Below are positions 41,204-49,313 of a stretch of 64,000 nt of DNA, piece by piece; the stretch's first letter is position 1, and each line of letters opens with the position of its first letter. Made by a program: the position numbers and the translations under genes. Origin of the DNA: Paenibacillus sp. PK3_47 (GTDB lineage Bacteria; Bacillota; Bacilli; Paenibacillales; Paenibacillaceae); contig NZ_CP026029.1 of the NCBI RefSeq assembly GCF_023520895.1, positions 6,324,001-6,388,000 of the forward strand, written 5' to 3'. The notes under the pieces are model-generated. The model was not told where the DNA came from and did not search any database. It saw only the letters and a program-made list of their open reading frames with translations.

Positions 41204-43513
41204 TCACTCCCCGGTTATCTGTTCTTTGCCATACAGCTCCTGAATCACAGCATAGGATTGCTTCAATCTTTCTTTGGACTGCGGAAGATCCCAGCCTTCC
41301 CATTCGTAACGCGACATCGTGCCGAGCTGGCCGCTCATGCCCGTTGCCGGAAAAGAATCTGCCGCCCGCAAAGTACCGGAAGAGCTCCCCAAAGGTGCCG
41401 CATTTCCGTCAGCACCGGGTTTGTAAGTGATCACCGCAATATCTATCCCTTCAATGAAGCTGCTGTTTTGCAGGCCGCCGTCCCAGACGTTTCCGTGGAT
41501 CTCGCGGGTACTCGGGTCCTTGACATTCAGGAGAGACCAGGGCAGCCGCAGCTCGATCATAGCTTTATCCGGGTTAACAAAGAAATCCGCCAGCGAGTTA
41601 TAATCCTCAGCCTCAGGATTCCCGTTGCCCTGCAGAAGCTTCCCTGTCTCATAGAAGGAGAACGGCACTTCTTCACCTGTGGAAGGAATGGTTAATTGTT
41701 TATTCAGGGCGAGTCGGACCGGGTGGAAGATACCGCTGTTTTGGGCAATAGGATAGGACAGCGCCTCTATGGATTCTCCGTATTGGAACTGGAACAGATC
41801 GTAGTAGCTGTCGACGACGATCCTTGATGAGTCTTCCCCTTGAAGCTGAACCACGAAATCTATCCCTTCTTCAGTCCTGACTCCGGTCTCATTCGGAAGG
41901 TCCGTATTACCTTGGCCTTGAAGGGTATTAAATGCGATCAGTGTATTCATGGCTCCAAAGGGATTACCTTGATCCATGTCCTTGAAGTCCACCCGCACAT
42001 AAAGATAGCGTTCATCATGATTGACATATACCTTATTCAATGTCCGCTGTTCATCCCGCCCGTCATCTGCAGATTGAAGCGGGCCTGAATCCTTTTCGTA
42101 GAGTGGCGAAGCTCCACTTGCTTCCCAATCCTCTGTGCTGCCGTCTACACGGATTTTGAGCGTGTCAAAGCTTAACAGGCCGAACTGCTGCTCATTGGTC
42201 TGCGCATTGGACCAATAGGGTCGTCTGTCCGGGTTGTCCAAATCCATCGTGTTCCAGGTTCGCTTGAACCATTCATCCTGCCAGGTGAACACCAGCCCGC
42301 CCATCATTCCTGCGTACATAATATCTTCATACAAACTGGCGCTGATTCTGCCCTGTTCCGCTTCGGAAAGAAAGCCCTGATTCATACCGAAGGGATTCTC
42401 ATGCGTCAATCCTCTGGAGCTTGGGACACCAAATTCGGCAATGAGAACGGGGAGTGAGTGGGCCTCTTTAAGAACCTTCAGATAAGCGGCATAATTATTG
42501 GGATTTCCGCGATGATCTTTGTATTCCAGATAAGCAGGCTCATAGTTCAAAAAATCAGGATAGTAGGGATACACGTGATAGGAAGCGAACTGCCCGGTAT
42601 GGATATCCTCTTTTAAATGGATCACATTGGGGTTCACTGCGACTATGTCTTCTTTGTCAGAAGGCTCGGCCGGATGCTCCAGGAGATCTGTCGTGACCCA
42701 GTTGGTGAAGCTGATCGGGCGCTGCCAATGATAGTTGGTTAGCTCATATTCCAGAGTATGGTCAAAAATACCGGCAAGCCAGTTCTCAAACGGGGCAGCG
42801 TTCTCCGTATACACATATTTGCCCGCGTATTCACCTACACTTGCATTCACAAGATTGGTTTGCTGCACCATGTCAGGGTCCCATTCGACTCCCAGGATCC
42901 ACGCAGCCACATATGGGGAAATATCAGCCTTGTAGCTGCCGCTGGCGTGACCGGGCCGGGGCGCAAGCTCTGCATTTCCGTGGATTACATTAATAACGTT
43001 TTCAATTTCCTGCTTAAAAGGCTCCAGATTCTCCGCCTGGAAGGCATCCATGGTGGAAAAAAGGGATTCTTCTTCAATCCATACGCCGTGCATCACATAT
43101 AACTTAGATTCATGCGAATCATTAAACCTTTTTAGAGCATTATAAAAGCCGGGCGGGTGCAGCGTATAGACCCGGATCATATTGGCATTCATATCAGAGA
43201 TCATTTCCAGCCAGCGGTAATAATCATCCTCTGTAATTCCGGCTTCTCCGGGCCACGTACCGGGCTTGGCCATCCCCATATTGACGCCCTTGATCTGCAT
43301 ATCCTTCCAGGCATTGTTCTCATAAACCTGCAGGCGGTTATCAGCAATCTTGGCAGAGTAGCGGGTACCAGCCTGCTCATAAGGTGTAGTTACCGTCATA
43401 GTACCGTTGATATCTCCTGTCTCAGCAGTTTTTCTGTCACGAAAAAGCAAAATCGCTGCGGCAACAACAAGCAGAAGGACTGCGCCGGATACCGCCAGTT
43501 TTTTCAGATTCAT
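41204..43513 (-). CDS. Membrane-anchored clan GH-A glycosidase-like protein with CBM9-like domain
   Basis: 769 residues from ATG 43513, right after GGGAGGGATT. A single N-terminal helix (about 7-24) exports it but has no clear cleavage or lipobox, so it is likely membrane anchored. Residues about 40-430 form a TIM barrel of the GH2/GH5-like clan: IKGVNMGMAKPG, MNANMIRVYTLHPP, AAWILGVEWDPD (candidate acid) and LIAEFGVPS (candidate nucleophile Glu). Residues about 440-700 look like a CBM9-type beta-sandwich beginning IRVDGSTEDWEASG. First gene of the operon with the phosphorelay protein, HEAT protein and GT2. It may trim or remodel the polymer the synthase exports. Confidence 0.8.
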   Translation of the reverse strand: MNLKKLAVSGAVLLLVVAAAILLFRDRKTAETGDINGTMTVTTPYEQAGTRYSAKIADNRLQVYENNAWKDMQIKGVNMGMAKPGTWPGEAGITEDDYYRWLEMISDMNANMIRVYTLHPPGFYNALKRFNDSHESKLYVMHGVWIEEESLFSTMDAFQAENLEPFKQEIENVINVIHGNAELAPRPGHASGSYKADISPYVAAWILGVEWDPDMVQQTNLVNASVGEYAGKYVYTENAAPFENWLAGIFDHTLEYELTNYHWQRPISFTNWVTTDLLEHPAEPSDKEDIVAVNPNVIHLKEDIHTGQFASYHVYPYYPDFLNYEPAYLEYKDHRGNPNNYAAYLKVLKEAHSLPVLIAEFGVPSSRGLTHENPFGMNQGFLSEAEQGRISASLYEDIMYAGMMGGLVFTWQDEWFKRTWNTMDLDNPDRRPYWSNAQTNEQQFGLLSFDTLKIRVDGSTEDWEASGASPLYEKDSGPLQSADDGRDEQRTLNKVYVNHDERYLYVRVDFKDMDQGNPFGAMNTLIAFNTLQGQGNTDLPNETGVRTEEGIDFVVQLQGEDSSRIVVDSYYDLFQFQYGESIEALSYPIAQNSGIFHPVRLALNKQLTIPSTGEEVPFSFYETGKLLQGNGNPEAEDYNSLADFFVNPDKAMIELRLPWSLLNVKDPSTREIHGNVWDGGLQNSSFIEGIDIAVITYKPGADGNAAPLGSSSGTLRAADSFPATGMSGQLGTMSRYEWEGWDLPQSKERLKQSYAVIQELYGKEQITGE

Positions 43514-43610
43514 AATCCCTCCCAAATTTTAAGTAATATATATATAAAACTAACATGTTCATACTTGGCCAGCAACAAGAAGACGAAATGAAGAGCAAAC
43601 CAGTGATTAT

Positions 43611-43709
43611 TTGCCTAACTATTAGGAATATGTTAAAGTCCTATTTATGTCAGTTTTATTACGTTTATCCGTTTTTAAAGAGGGAGCCTGCACAAAGCGG
43701 GCTCTTTTT
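43611..43709 (+). promoter_or_regulatory. Promoter and orphan terminator ahead of the BCCT gene
   Basis: TTGCCT (43611-43616), 17-bp spacer, TAAAGT (43634-43639) could start a transcript near 43646. A terminator-like hairpin follows: GAGCCTGC (43684-43691) with GCGGGCTC (43697-43704), one T-G pair, then TTTTT. No gene precedes it on this strand, so it is either a short leader attenuator or a small RNA. Confidence 0.4.
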
Positions 43710-43831
43710 GCTGTTTTTGATTATATAAGAAGGGGAGGGGATAACCTAGACCGGATCTTCCGAAATATTACAGGCTGAAGTAACACATACTGAATGAAAC
43801 GGTTCAAATTAAGATCAAATGGAGGTTCATT

Positions 43832-45367
43832 ATGGTTTTCACCATTGCAATTACCATTGTTGCGATTTTTGCATTATGGGGAGCATTTGCCCCTGACCAG
43901 CTGGCTGATACAGCCAACGCCGCTTATAATTTTTCCATTCAAAATTTCGGCTGGTTTTATTTATTGGCTACTCTGTTTTTCCTGATCTTCACCTTCTATT
44001 TAGCATTCAGCAGGTATGGCAGCATCAGACTTGGGGATGACGAGGATGAGCCGGAATATTCCACGTTATCCTGGCTGTCCATGCTATTTAGCGCGGGTAT
44101 GGGGATTGGACTTGTATTTTGGGGTGTGGCTGAACCTTTATCCCATTATTTATCTCCGCCGGAGGGCGTTGAAGGGGGGACAATAGAAGCTGCAAGGCTT
44201 TCCATGCGTTATTCCTTTTTTCACTGGGGACTGCATCCGTGGGCTATCTATGCCGTCATCGGCCTGGCACTTGCTTACTTCCAGTTCCGCAAAGGCTTTA
44301 AAGGCTTGATCAGTTCAACCTTTATCCCTTTATTGGGGGAACGTCTGGTAAACGGCTGGCTGGGCAAGATGATCGATATCCTGGCGGTTATCGCCACCAT
44401 ATTCGGGGTAGCTACTTCGCTTGGACTTGGTGCGCTGCAGATTGCCGGAGGATTGGATTATTTGTTAGGGATTCCGAATACTGTTACTTCTCAGATTGTA
44501 ATTATCGCTGTAGTGACCGTATTGTTTCTCATCTCTGCGACTACGGGTCTGGATAAAGGAATCAAAATCCTTAGCAACACAAACCTTGTTCTGGCCATTC
44601 TTTTGATGCTTTTCGTATGGGCGACAGGTCCGACCTCTTTTATTCTCGATATATTCACAACCACGTTAGGCAGCTACCTTCAAAATATTATTAATATGAG
44701 TTTAAGATTAACGCCTTTTTCACAAGGAACCTGGATAGGAGCATGGACATTATTCTATTGGGCCTGGTGGATCGCCTGGGCTCCTTTCGTCGGAACTTTT
44801 ATCGCCAGGGTATCCAAGGGAAGAACCATCAAGGAGTTTGTCATTTGCGTCATGATTATTCCGAGTCTGTTTGGTTTCATCTGGTTTTCAGTATTTGGCG
44901 GTACGGGGCTTCACCTGGAAATGTTCGATGCAGCCCAACTGGCAGCAGCCGTTAAAGAAGATACGACCACCGCTCTTTTTGTTACATTGGAGCAGCTGCC
45001 CCTAGGTACCATAATTGCTTTTATTGCTACGCTGCTGATCATGATCTTTTTTATCACCTCAGCCGATTCGGCTACCTTTGTCCTTGGCATGCTGACTTCA
45101 GACGGCAAGCTGAATCCCAGTGCAAGAGTCAAATTAACCTGGGGGATCCTGCAGTCTGCCTTAGCAGTAGTACTGCTGATCAGCGGCGGGTTGAGCGGTC
45201 TTCAGACTGCCTCCATTGTGGCCGCCTTGCCTTTTGCCATTGTCTTAATCGGCATGTGTTTCTCTCTGCTCAAGGCTCTTCAGGCTGAAGATAAAGAGCG
45301 CCGCCAACGGGAGAAACGCCAACGCCAGGAGCTGAAACGGCTGCTGGAGAAAAAGGAATTATATTAA
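43832..45367 (+). CDS. BCCT-family betaine/carnitine/choline transporter
   Basis: 511 residues and 12 helices. The family signature GAWTLFYWAWWIAWAPFVG is present, followed by FIARVSKGRTIKEF, and an earlier GMGIGLVFWGVAEPL segment. The last 35 residues are a charged basic tail (EDKERRQREKRQRQELKRLL), as in osmosensing members. It takes up glycine betaine or a related quaternary amine with sodium for osmoprotection or catabolism. GGAGG lies six bases before the ATG. The convergent FAD oxidoreductase could act on an imported amine, but that is speculative. Confidence 0.93.
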   Translation: MVFTIAITIVAIFALWGAFAPDQLADTANAAYNFSIQNFGWFYLLATLFFLIFTFYLAFSRYGSIRLGDDEDEPEYSTLSWLSMLFSAGMGIGLVFWGVAEPLSHYLSPPEGVEGGTIEAARLSMRYSFFHWGLHPWAIYAVIGLALAYFQFRKGFKGLISSTFIPLLGERLVNGWLGKMIDILAVIATIFGVATSLGLGALQIAGGLDYLLGIPNTVTSQIVIIAVVTVLFLISATTGLDKGIKILSNTNLVLAILLMLFVWATGPTSFILDIFTTTLGSYLQNIINMSLRLTPFSQGTWIGAWTLFYWAWWIAWAPFVGTFIARVSKGRTIKEFVICVMIIPSLFGFIWFSVFGGTGLHLEMFDAAQLAAAVKEDTTTALFVTLEQLPLGTIIAFIATLLIMIFFITSADSATFVLGMLTSDGKLNPSARVKLTWGILQSALAVVLLISGGLSGLQTASIVAALPFAIVLIGMCFSLLKALQAEDKERRQREKRQRQELKRLLEKKELY

Positions 45368-45403
45368 GTAGCCCTCAGCCCGATAAACCTGATAAATAAG
45401 TAA

Positions 45404-45452
45404 AAAAGGCCCGAACCATGCAACCAGAAGAGGTTAGCGGTTCGGGCCTTTT
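45404..45452. terminator. Bidirectional terminator between BCCT gene and FAD oxidoreductase
   Basis: AAAAGGCCCGAACC (45404-45417) pairs with GGTTCGGGCCTTTT (45439-45452), a perfect 14-bp stem with A-run and T-run on either side. The same stem recurs at 46769-46816 on the other side of the oxidoreductase gene. Confidence 0.9.
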
Positions 45453-45476
45453 ATCGTGAGGCGTTCTTAATGTCTG

Positions 45477-46694
45477 TTACCGTGGAACAAGAGGCCTGCT
45501 TTGCAGGTAGATATCCAGATCCGGATTGGATCCATTCAGGATCTTCTCCGCAATAATTTTAGCCAGAACACCGTTATACACCGTTCCGTTATCTCCGTAA
45601 GCCATAAGGAAATAACAATGAGGATACTTTTCATATTGGCCGATGATAGGTAAGCCGTCATGCGTCCCTCCATAAAAGGCTCCCAAATAGTATTCCGGCT
45701 CGGCTGGAATGTCCGGGAACAGGGTGTTAAATGCTTTAAGAAGTTTATCCTTGCTTGCCAAAATTTTAGAATCTCTTGTTCTCGCGTAGGATGTATCCTT
45801 ATCCATTCCGCCGATAATAACCCGGTTGTCAGGGGTTGTACGCATATATACATAGGGGCGTGCCGTTTCCCATATTAATGTTCTTTTATGCCAGCCGGAC
45901 AGATCGGCAACCGGCTTCGTAATGACAGCATAAGAGCTGGCCAGGGTAGCATTTTTTTCGGTTTTAAAGTCGCTGTCCTCATAACCGGCCGCGATGATAA
46001 CGTGTCTGGCCCGGATTTCACGTTTTTCTTTGGTGTAAAACAGTGCATAATCCTGTTCAAAACGCCTGCCCGTGATTTCTGTGTGTTCATAAATCAAACC
46101 GCCCTGTGATTGCACTTTCTCAAGAAGCCCGTAAACAAATTTAAGCGGGTTCATCTCGGCATCATCGTAATAGTAAAGTGCTGCTTCTTTCCGGAACGGA
46201 TACAGTGCGGATATACGCGCGGCATCCCATAAATCTGCTTTAAACCTGTATTTCCGGAGCAGAACAAGCTCTTCGTTCAATTCAGGAAGATCCTCTTTAG
46301 AGCTTGCGTAATACAGGCTATCCCTTCTTATAAAGTTTGGATCAATGGGTAACTGAAGGCATACCCGTTCAATGTCATTGATAGCTTGCTCGCATAGTTT
46401 AAGATGACGGGCAGCCGTTTCCTCACCAAAAGAGCGGCTGAGCGAAACAAAACTTTTTTCTCCGGAATACTGAATCAATGCCGTATTTGAACTGGTGCTG
46501 CCTTCACCGGCTTTTCTTTTGTCGACAACAACAACAGACAGCCCTTGTTCAATGAGGATATTTGCACACTGGGCGCCGGAGCTTCCCGCACCGATAATCA
46601 ACACATCGCAGGATATGTCGTTTTCAAGCCTGGGGTACGAAGGGGGGGAAGAAACTGTCGTCGGCCAGTACAAATTACCGCTTTGCAAATCCAT
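45477..46694 (-). CDS. FAD-dependent oxidoreductase of the DAO family
   Basis: 405 residues. The N-terminal FAD-binding Rossmann motif is DVLIIGAGSSGAQCANILIE, followed by the DAO hallmark KAGEGSTSSNTALIQYSG. The C-terminal signature is YYLGAFYGGTHDGLPIIGQYEKYPHCYFLMAYGDNGTVYNGVLAKII. Such enzymes oxidise amines, amino acids or glycerol phosphate with FAD; this one resembles the glycine/sarcosine or gamma-glutamylputrescine oxidase group, but the substrate is not clear. GGGAG lies nine bases before the ATG. It stands alone between two matching hairpins. Confidence 0.9.
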   Translation of the reverse strand: MDLQSGNLYWPTTVSSPPSYPRLENDISCDVLIIGAGSSGAQCANILIEQGLSVVVVDKRKAGEGSTSSNTALIQYSGEKSFVSLSRSFGEETAARHLKLCEQAINDIERVCLQLPIDPNFIRRDSLYYASSKEDLPELNEELVLLRKYRFKADLWDAARISALYPFRKEAALYYYDDAEMNPLKFVYGLLEKVQSQGGLIYEHTEITGRRFEQDYALFYTKEKREIRARHVIIAAGYEDSDFKTEKNATLASSYAVITKPVADLSGWHKRTLIWETARPYVYMRTTPDNRVIIGGMDKDTSYARTRDSKILASKDKLLKAFNTLFPDIPAEPEYYLGAFYGGTHDGLPIIGQYEKYPHCYFLMAYGDNGTVYNGVLAKIIAEKILNGSNPDLDIYLQSRPLVPR

Positions 46695-46768
46695 ATTAAA
46701 CGTCTCCCTTGTTAATGTTGATCCTTAGTATGGTCACTTTTCCAGTACTAGATGCAGATAAATAAAGC

Positions 46769-46816
46769 AAAGGCCCGAATTCTTTTAACCTGATCAGGTA
46801 AAAGGTTCGGGCCTTT
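46769..46816. terminator. Hairpin upstream of the FAD oxidoreductase, matching the one downstream
   Basis: AAAGGCCCGAA (46769-46779) and TTCGGGCCTTT (46806-46816) form the outer stem, with ACCTGATCAGGT as an inner palindrome. It could terminate the minus-strand gene 46888-47325, or the two copies may be a repeat pair. Confidence 0.7.
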
Positions 46817-46887
46817 ATCGTTGTAATGGCTGTATCAGAATAGGATATGTATACGCCGCCCGGGCCAGCCGGGGAAGCTGAGTAAAT

Positions 46888-47325
46888 TTATACAGGCGCA
46901 TATACTTTTCCCGTTATATTGACTGGCCCGGTTAGAGTGATATCTCCCTGGAGGTCCTCCGGGTTAGAGGCATACACTTGAACTACATGAAATTCTGTAG
47001 ACACATTCGTAAGAACTGTCTGGAATGTTGTGGTCATCTCTATCAGTTCATCTTCATCGTATGGAATGGACTTTTGTTCAGCACTGCCCACAAGGATTCC
47101 ATCCATATAGATCTGAAGCAAAAGCTTTGGCAGTTGTGGGGGAGTGACAAAAAGGTATGTTGCCTGCCAGCCTACTGTTGTAGTGAATTCAACAAAATTG
47201 GTTGCAACGGGAATATTCACTCCAAATTCTAATATCAATTTAGGTGATCCATCAACAGGAACTATAGCGCCATTATCCAGGTTGGTCATAATGCTTCTGA
47301 CGAATTCAACTAAGTGTTGTGCCAT
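46888..47325 (-). CDS. Hypothetical beta-rich protein next to the glycan cluster
   Basis: 145 residues, no signal peptide or membrane helix, mostly alternating polar and hydrophobic beta pattern, no cysteine. It resembles small spore-coat or exosporium-type beta-sandwich proteins in composition, but I do not recognise a family. GGAGG precedes the ATG by seven bases. A minus-strand CATATAAT (47354-47361) fits the -10 element of the late sporulation sigma factors. It is divergent from the cgeB-led cluster, which fits a spore-surface protein, perhaps a glycan acceptor. That is inference only. Confidence 0.65.
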   Translation of the reverse strand: MAQHLVEFVRSIMTNLDNGAIVPVDGSPKLILEFGVNIPVATNFVEFTTTVGWQATYLFVTPPQLPKLLLQIYMDGILVGSAEQKSIPYDEDELIEMTTTFQTVLTNVSTEFHVVQVYASNPEDLQGDITLTGPVNITGKVYAPV

Positions 47326-47353
47326 AATTTAACCTCCACTACTTTTATTTAAC

Positions 47354-47380
47354 ATTATATGGTTTCGTCTTTTTATTGTT
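47354..47380 (-). promoter_or_regulatory. Candidate sigma-E/sigma-K promoter for the beta-rich protein gene
   Basis: On the minus strand CATATAAT (47361-47354) matches CATANNNT of mother-cell sigma factors, with AACA about 15 bases upstream as the weak -35. The distance to the start codon (about 28 bp) is right. Confidence 0.4.
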
Positions 47381-47439
47381 TGTGGCATTATCCCGATAAA
47401 CCAAAAACTGTTAATTAAGCTGAGGGAGGAAGAAATCTA

Positions 47440-48408
47440 ATGAAAATTCTTTTTATAACTTCAGGTTTCAGAGCGGTTTATTGCTTTTTTGAACAAAGTA
47501 TAGCAGAAGCGTTTCAGAAGGCTGGCCACTGTTGTGAATCCTTTTCATTAAATAAAGGTTTAGAGGAGTTAAAGCTTGCCCAGCAGTTATTGCAGCCGGA
47601 TCTAATTCTAGCAATGGCCGGCTTGAAGCTGCCGAGTCCTGTATTGGAATTCTTGCAGCAAACCCAAGCAAAGACAGCCATTTGGATGACAGAGGATCCA
47701 TATTATATGGACTGGACCTTTCCGCTCAGCACTTATTTTGACTACATCTTCACCATAGATCAGGCAGCATTAGAACAGTATACAGGAATGGGGCATCCGC
47801 ACGTGTACCATCTCCCGCTGGGAACAGATCCGGAAATATTTCATTGCGCACCTGTCTCTGATGAGTTTAAAAGTGATATTTGTTTGGTAGGCGTACCCTA
47901 TAGTAACCGGATTGAACTTGTTGAATTCCTGCTGGAGAGCACCAACTATCAGGTCCAAATCGTCGGAAGAGGGTGGGGCAGGCTGCACAAGGAATGGACA
48001 AAAAAGAAGAACCGGCATTTAAATGCAGTGAATGCTTGGGTAAGACCCGAAACAGCTGTTCAATACTATAACGGCTCTAAAATTGTTTTAAATATCCACC
48101 GTCCAGCGGATGAGAAATATAACAGGAACCGTATGGGCATTGCCGCGAAAAGCATTAATAACCGCACCTTTGATGCTGCCAGCTGTCAGGCATTTCAGCT
48201 TGTTGATTACAAAGAAGAGCTGGGAGTTCATTTTGAGGAGGGAAAAGAATGTATATCCTTTCTGGGTAAAAATGATCTCCTTGACAAGGTTCATTATTAT
48301 ATCGGGCATGACGAAGAACGCAAACAAATCGCCGTGAAAGCAAGAGAACGCGTACTGGCTTCACACACCTTTCAGCACCGGATAGAGCAATTGTTAATGA
48401 AGCTTTAA
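47440..48408 (+). CDS. cgeB: CgeB-family glycosyltransferase (spore maturation protein type)
   Basis: 322 residues, GT-B fold. The N-terminal half has KILFITSGFRAVYCFFEQSIAEAF and DLILAMAGLKLPS; the middle has IWMTEDPYYMDWTFPLSTYFDYIFTIDQ, a CgeB hallmark. The C-terminal half has YYNGSKIVLNIHRP and the final NNRTFDAASCQAFQLVDYKEEL, the donor-binding region of Glyco_trans_1_2. CgeB acts late in sporulation in the mother cell of B. subtilis and affects the spore outer layer. GGAGG precedes the ATG by ten bases. First gene of the nonulosonate glycan cluster. Confidence 0.85.
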   Translation: MKILFITSGFRAVYCFFEQSIAEAFQKAGHCCESFSLNKGLEELKLAQQLLQPDLILAMAGLKLPSPVLEFLQQTQAKTAIWMTEDPYYMDWTFPLSTYFDYIFTIDQAALEQYTGMGHPHVYHLPLGTDPEIFHCAPVSDEFKSDICLVGVPYSNRIELVEFLLESTNYQVQIVGRGWGRLHKEWTKKKNRHLNAVNAWVRPETAVQYYNGSKIVLNIHRPADEKYNRNRMGIAAKSINNRTFDAASCQAFQLVDYKEELGVHFEEGKECISFLGKNDLLDKVHYYIGHDEERKQIAVKARERVLASHTFQHRIEQLLMKL

Positions 48409-48494
48409 TTCTATTCAATATAGCCTTTCAACCTATTACGTTTTGATTACAGAGACATACTATAGAAAATAAGCAGCACAAAGGAGGTTTTAGA

Positions 48495-49274
48495 TTGGCG
48501 AAGGTAACCATAATAATGACTAGCTATAACAAGCCGGCATATATAACAAAGTCCATCCAATCCATTGTGGATCAGACATTTACAGATTTTGAGCTCCTCC
48601 TGATGGATGACAACTCCAATGCAGCAACAATCAAAGCTATTGAGCCCTTTCTGGCAGATACAAGAATCCAGTTCTATCAAAGTGATATTCAAACTATGGA
48701 GGAGAGAGTGGAGAAGGTAAGATATGCCGCTCTGATCAATGAAGCCCTGCTTAAAGCGTCAGGTGATTATATCTCCTATGCGACTGATGATAACTGCTAC
48801 AGACAAACAAGACTGGAACAAATGGTGAATTACCTGGAGAATAATCCGGATGTCATGATCGTGTATTCTGCCTCCATGGTCAATTACCTGAATGAATCAG
48901 ATGAGATTACGAGACAGCAATTAAGACCGGCCAAAAAAATAGTCTCGGTGGCTCCCTGCCAAGTCGACCATTGCTCTGTTATGCATAGAACATCCATTCT
49001 TCCAATCATTACAGAAAAATTCGGTTCCTGCTGGGATGAAAATCCGGAGTTTTACAGGATCGGGGACGGCAGATTTTTTTGGCGTCTGAATCAGTTCTGG
49101 GATTTCTATCCGATAGAGGATATTCTGGATGATAACTATATAACGGAACTATCCATCCATTACCAACTCCAGCAGCAGGAAAAGAGCCGATTTATTCAAA
49201 TGCTGCCGCCTCAAAGAACCTGTAAAGAACTCAGGGAAGAGCTAAGAGCAATGCAGCAGAAAACAAAGAAATAG
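48495..49274 (+). CDS. Family 2 glycosyltransferase
   Basis: 259 residues starting at TTG 48495, with AAGGAGG seven bases upstream. The GT2 nucleotide-sugar domain is clear: VTIIMTSYNKPAYITKSIQSIVDQTF, FELLLMDDNS, and the metal-binding site YATDDNC (variant DxD). It has no membrane helix, so it acts on a lipid or protein acceptor in the cytoplasm. It resembles SpsA of the B. subtilis spore coat polysaccharide cluster in size and setting. Donor and acceptor unknown. Confidence 0.88.
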   Translation: MAKVTIIMTSYNKPAYITKSIQSIVDQTFTDFELLLMDDNSNAATIKAIEPFLADTRIQFYQSDIQTMEERVEKVRYAALINEALLKASGDYISYATDDNCYRQTRLEQMVNYLENNPDVMIVYSASMVNYLNESDEITRQQLRPAKKIVSVAPCQVDHCSVMHRTSILPIITEKFGSCWDENPEFYRIGDGRFFWRLNQFWDFYPIEDILDDNYITELSIHYQLQQQEKSRFIQMLPPQRTCKELREELRAMQQKTKK

Positions 49275-49313
49275 CTCTGCCGAGCTCATAACATAGGGGA
49301 GGGATCTGACGGG

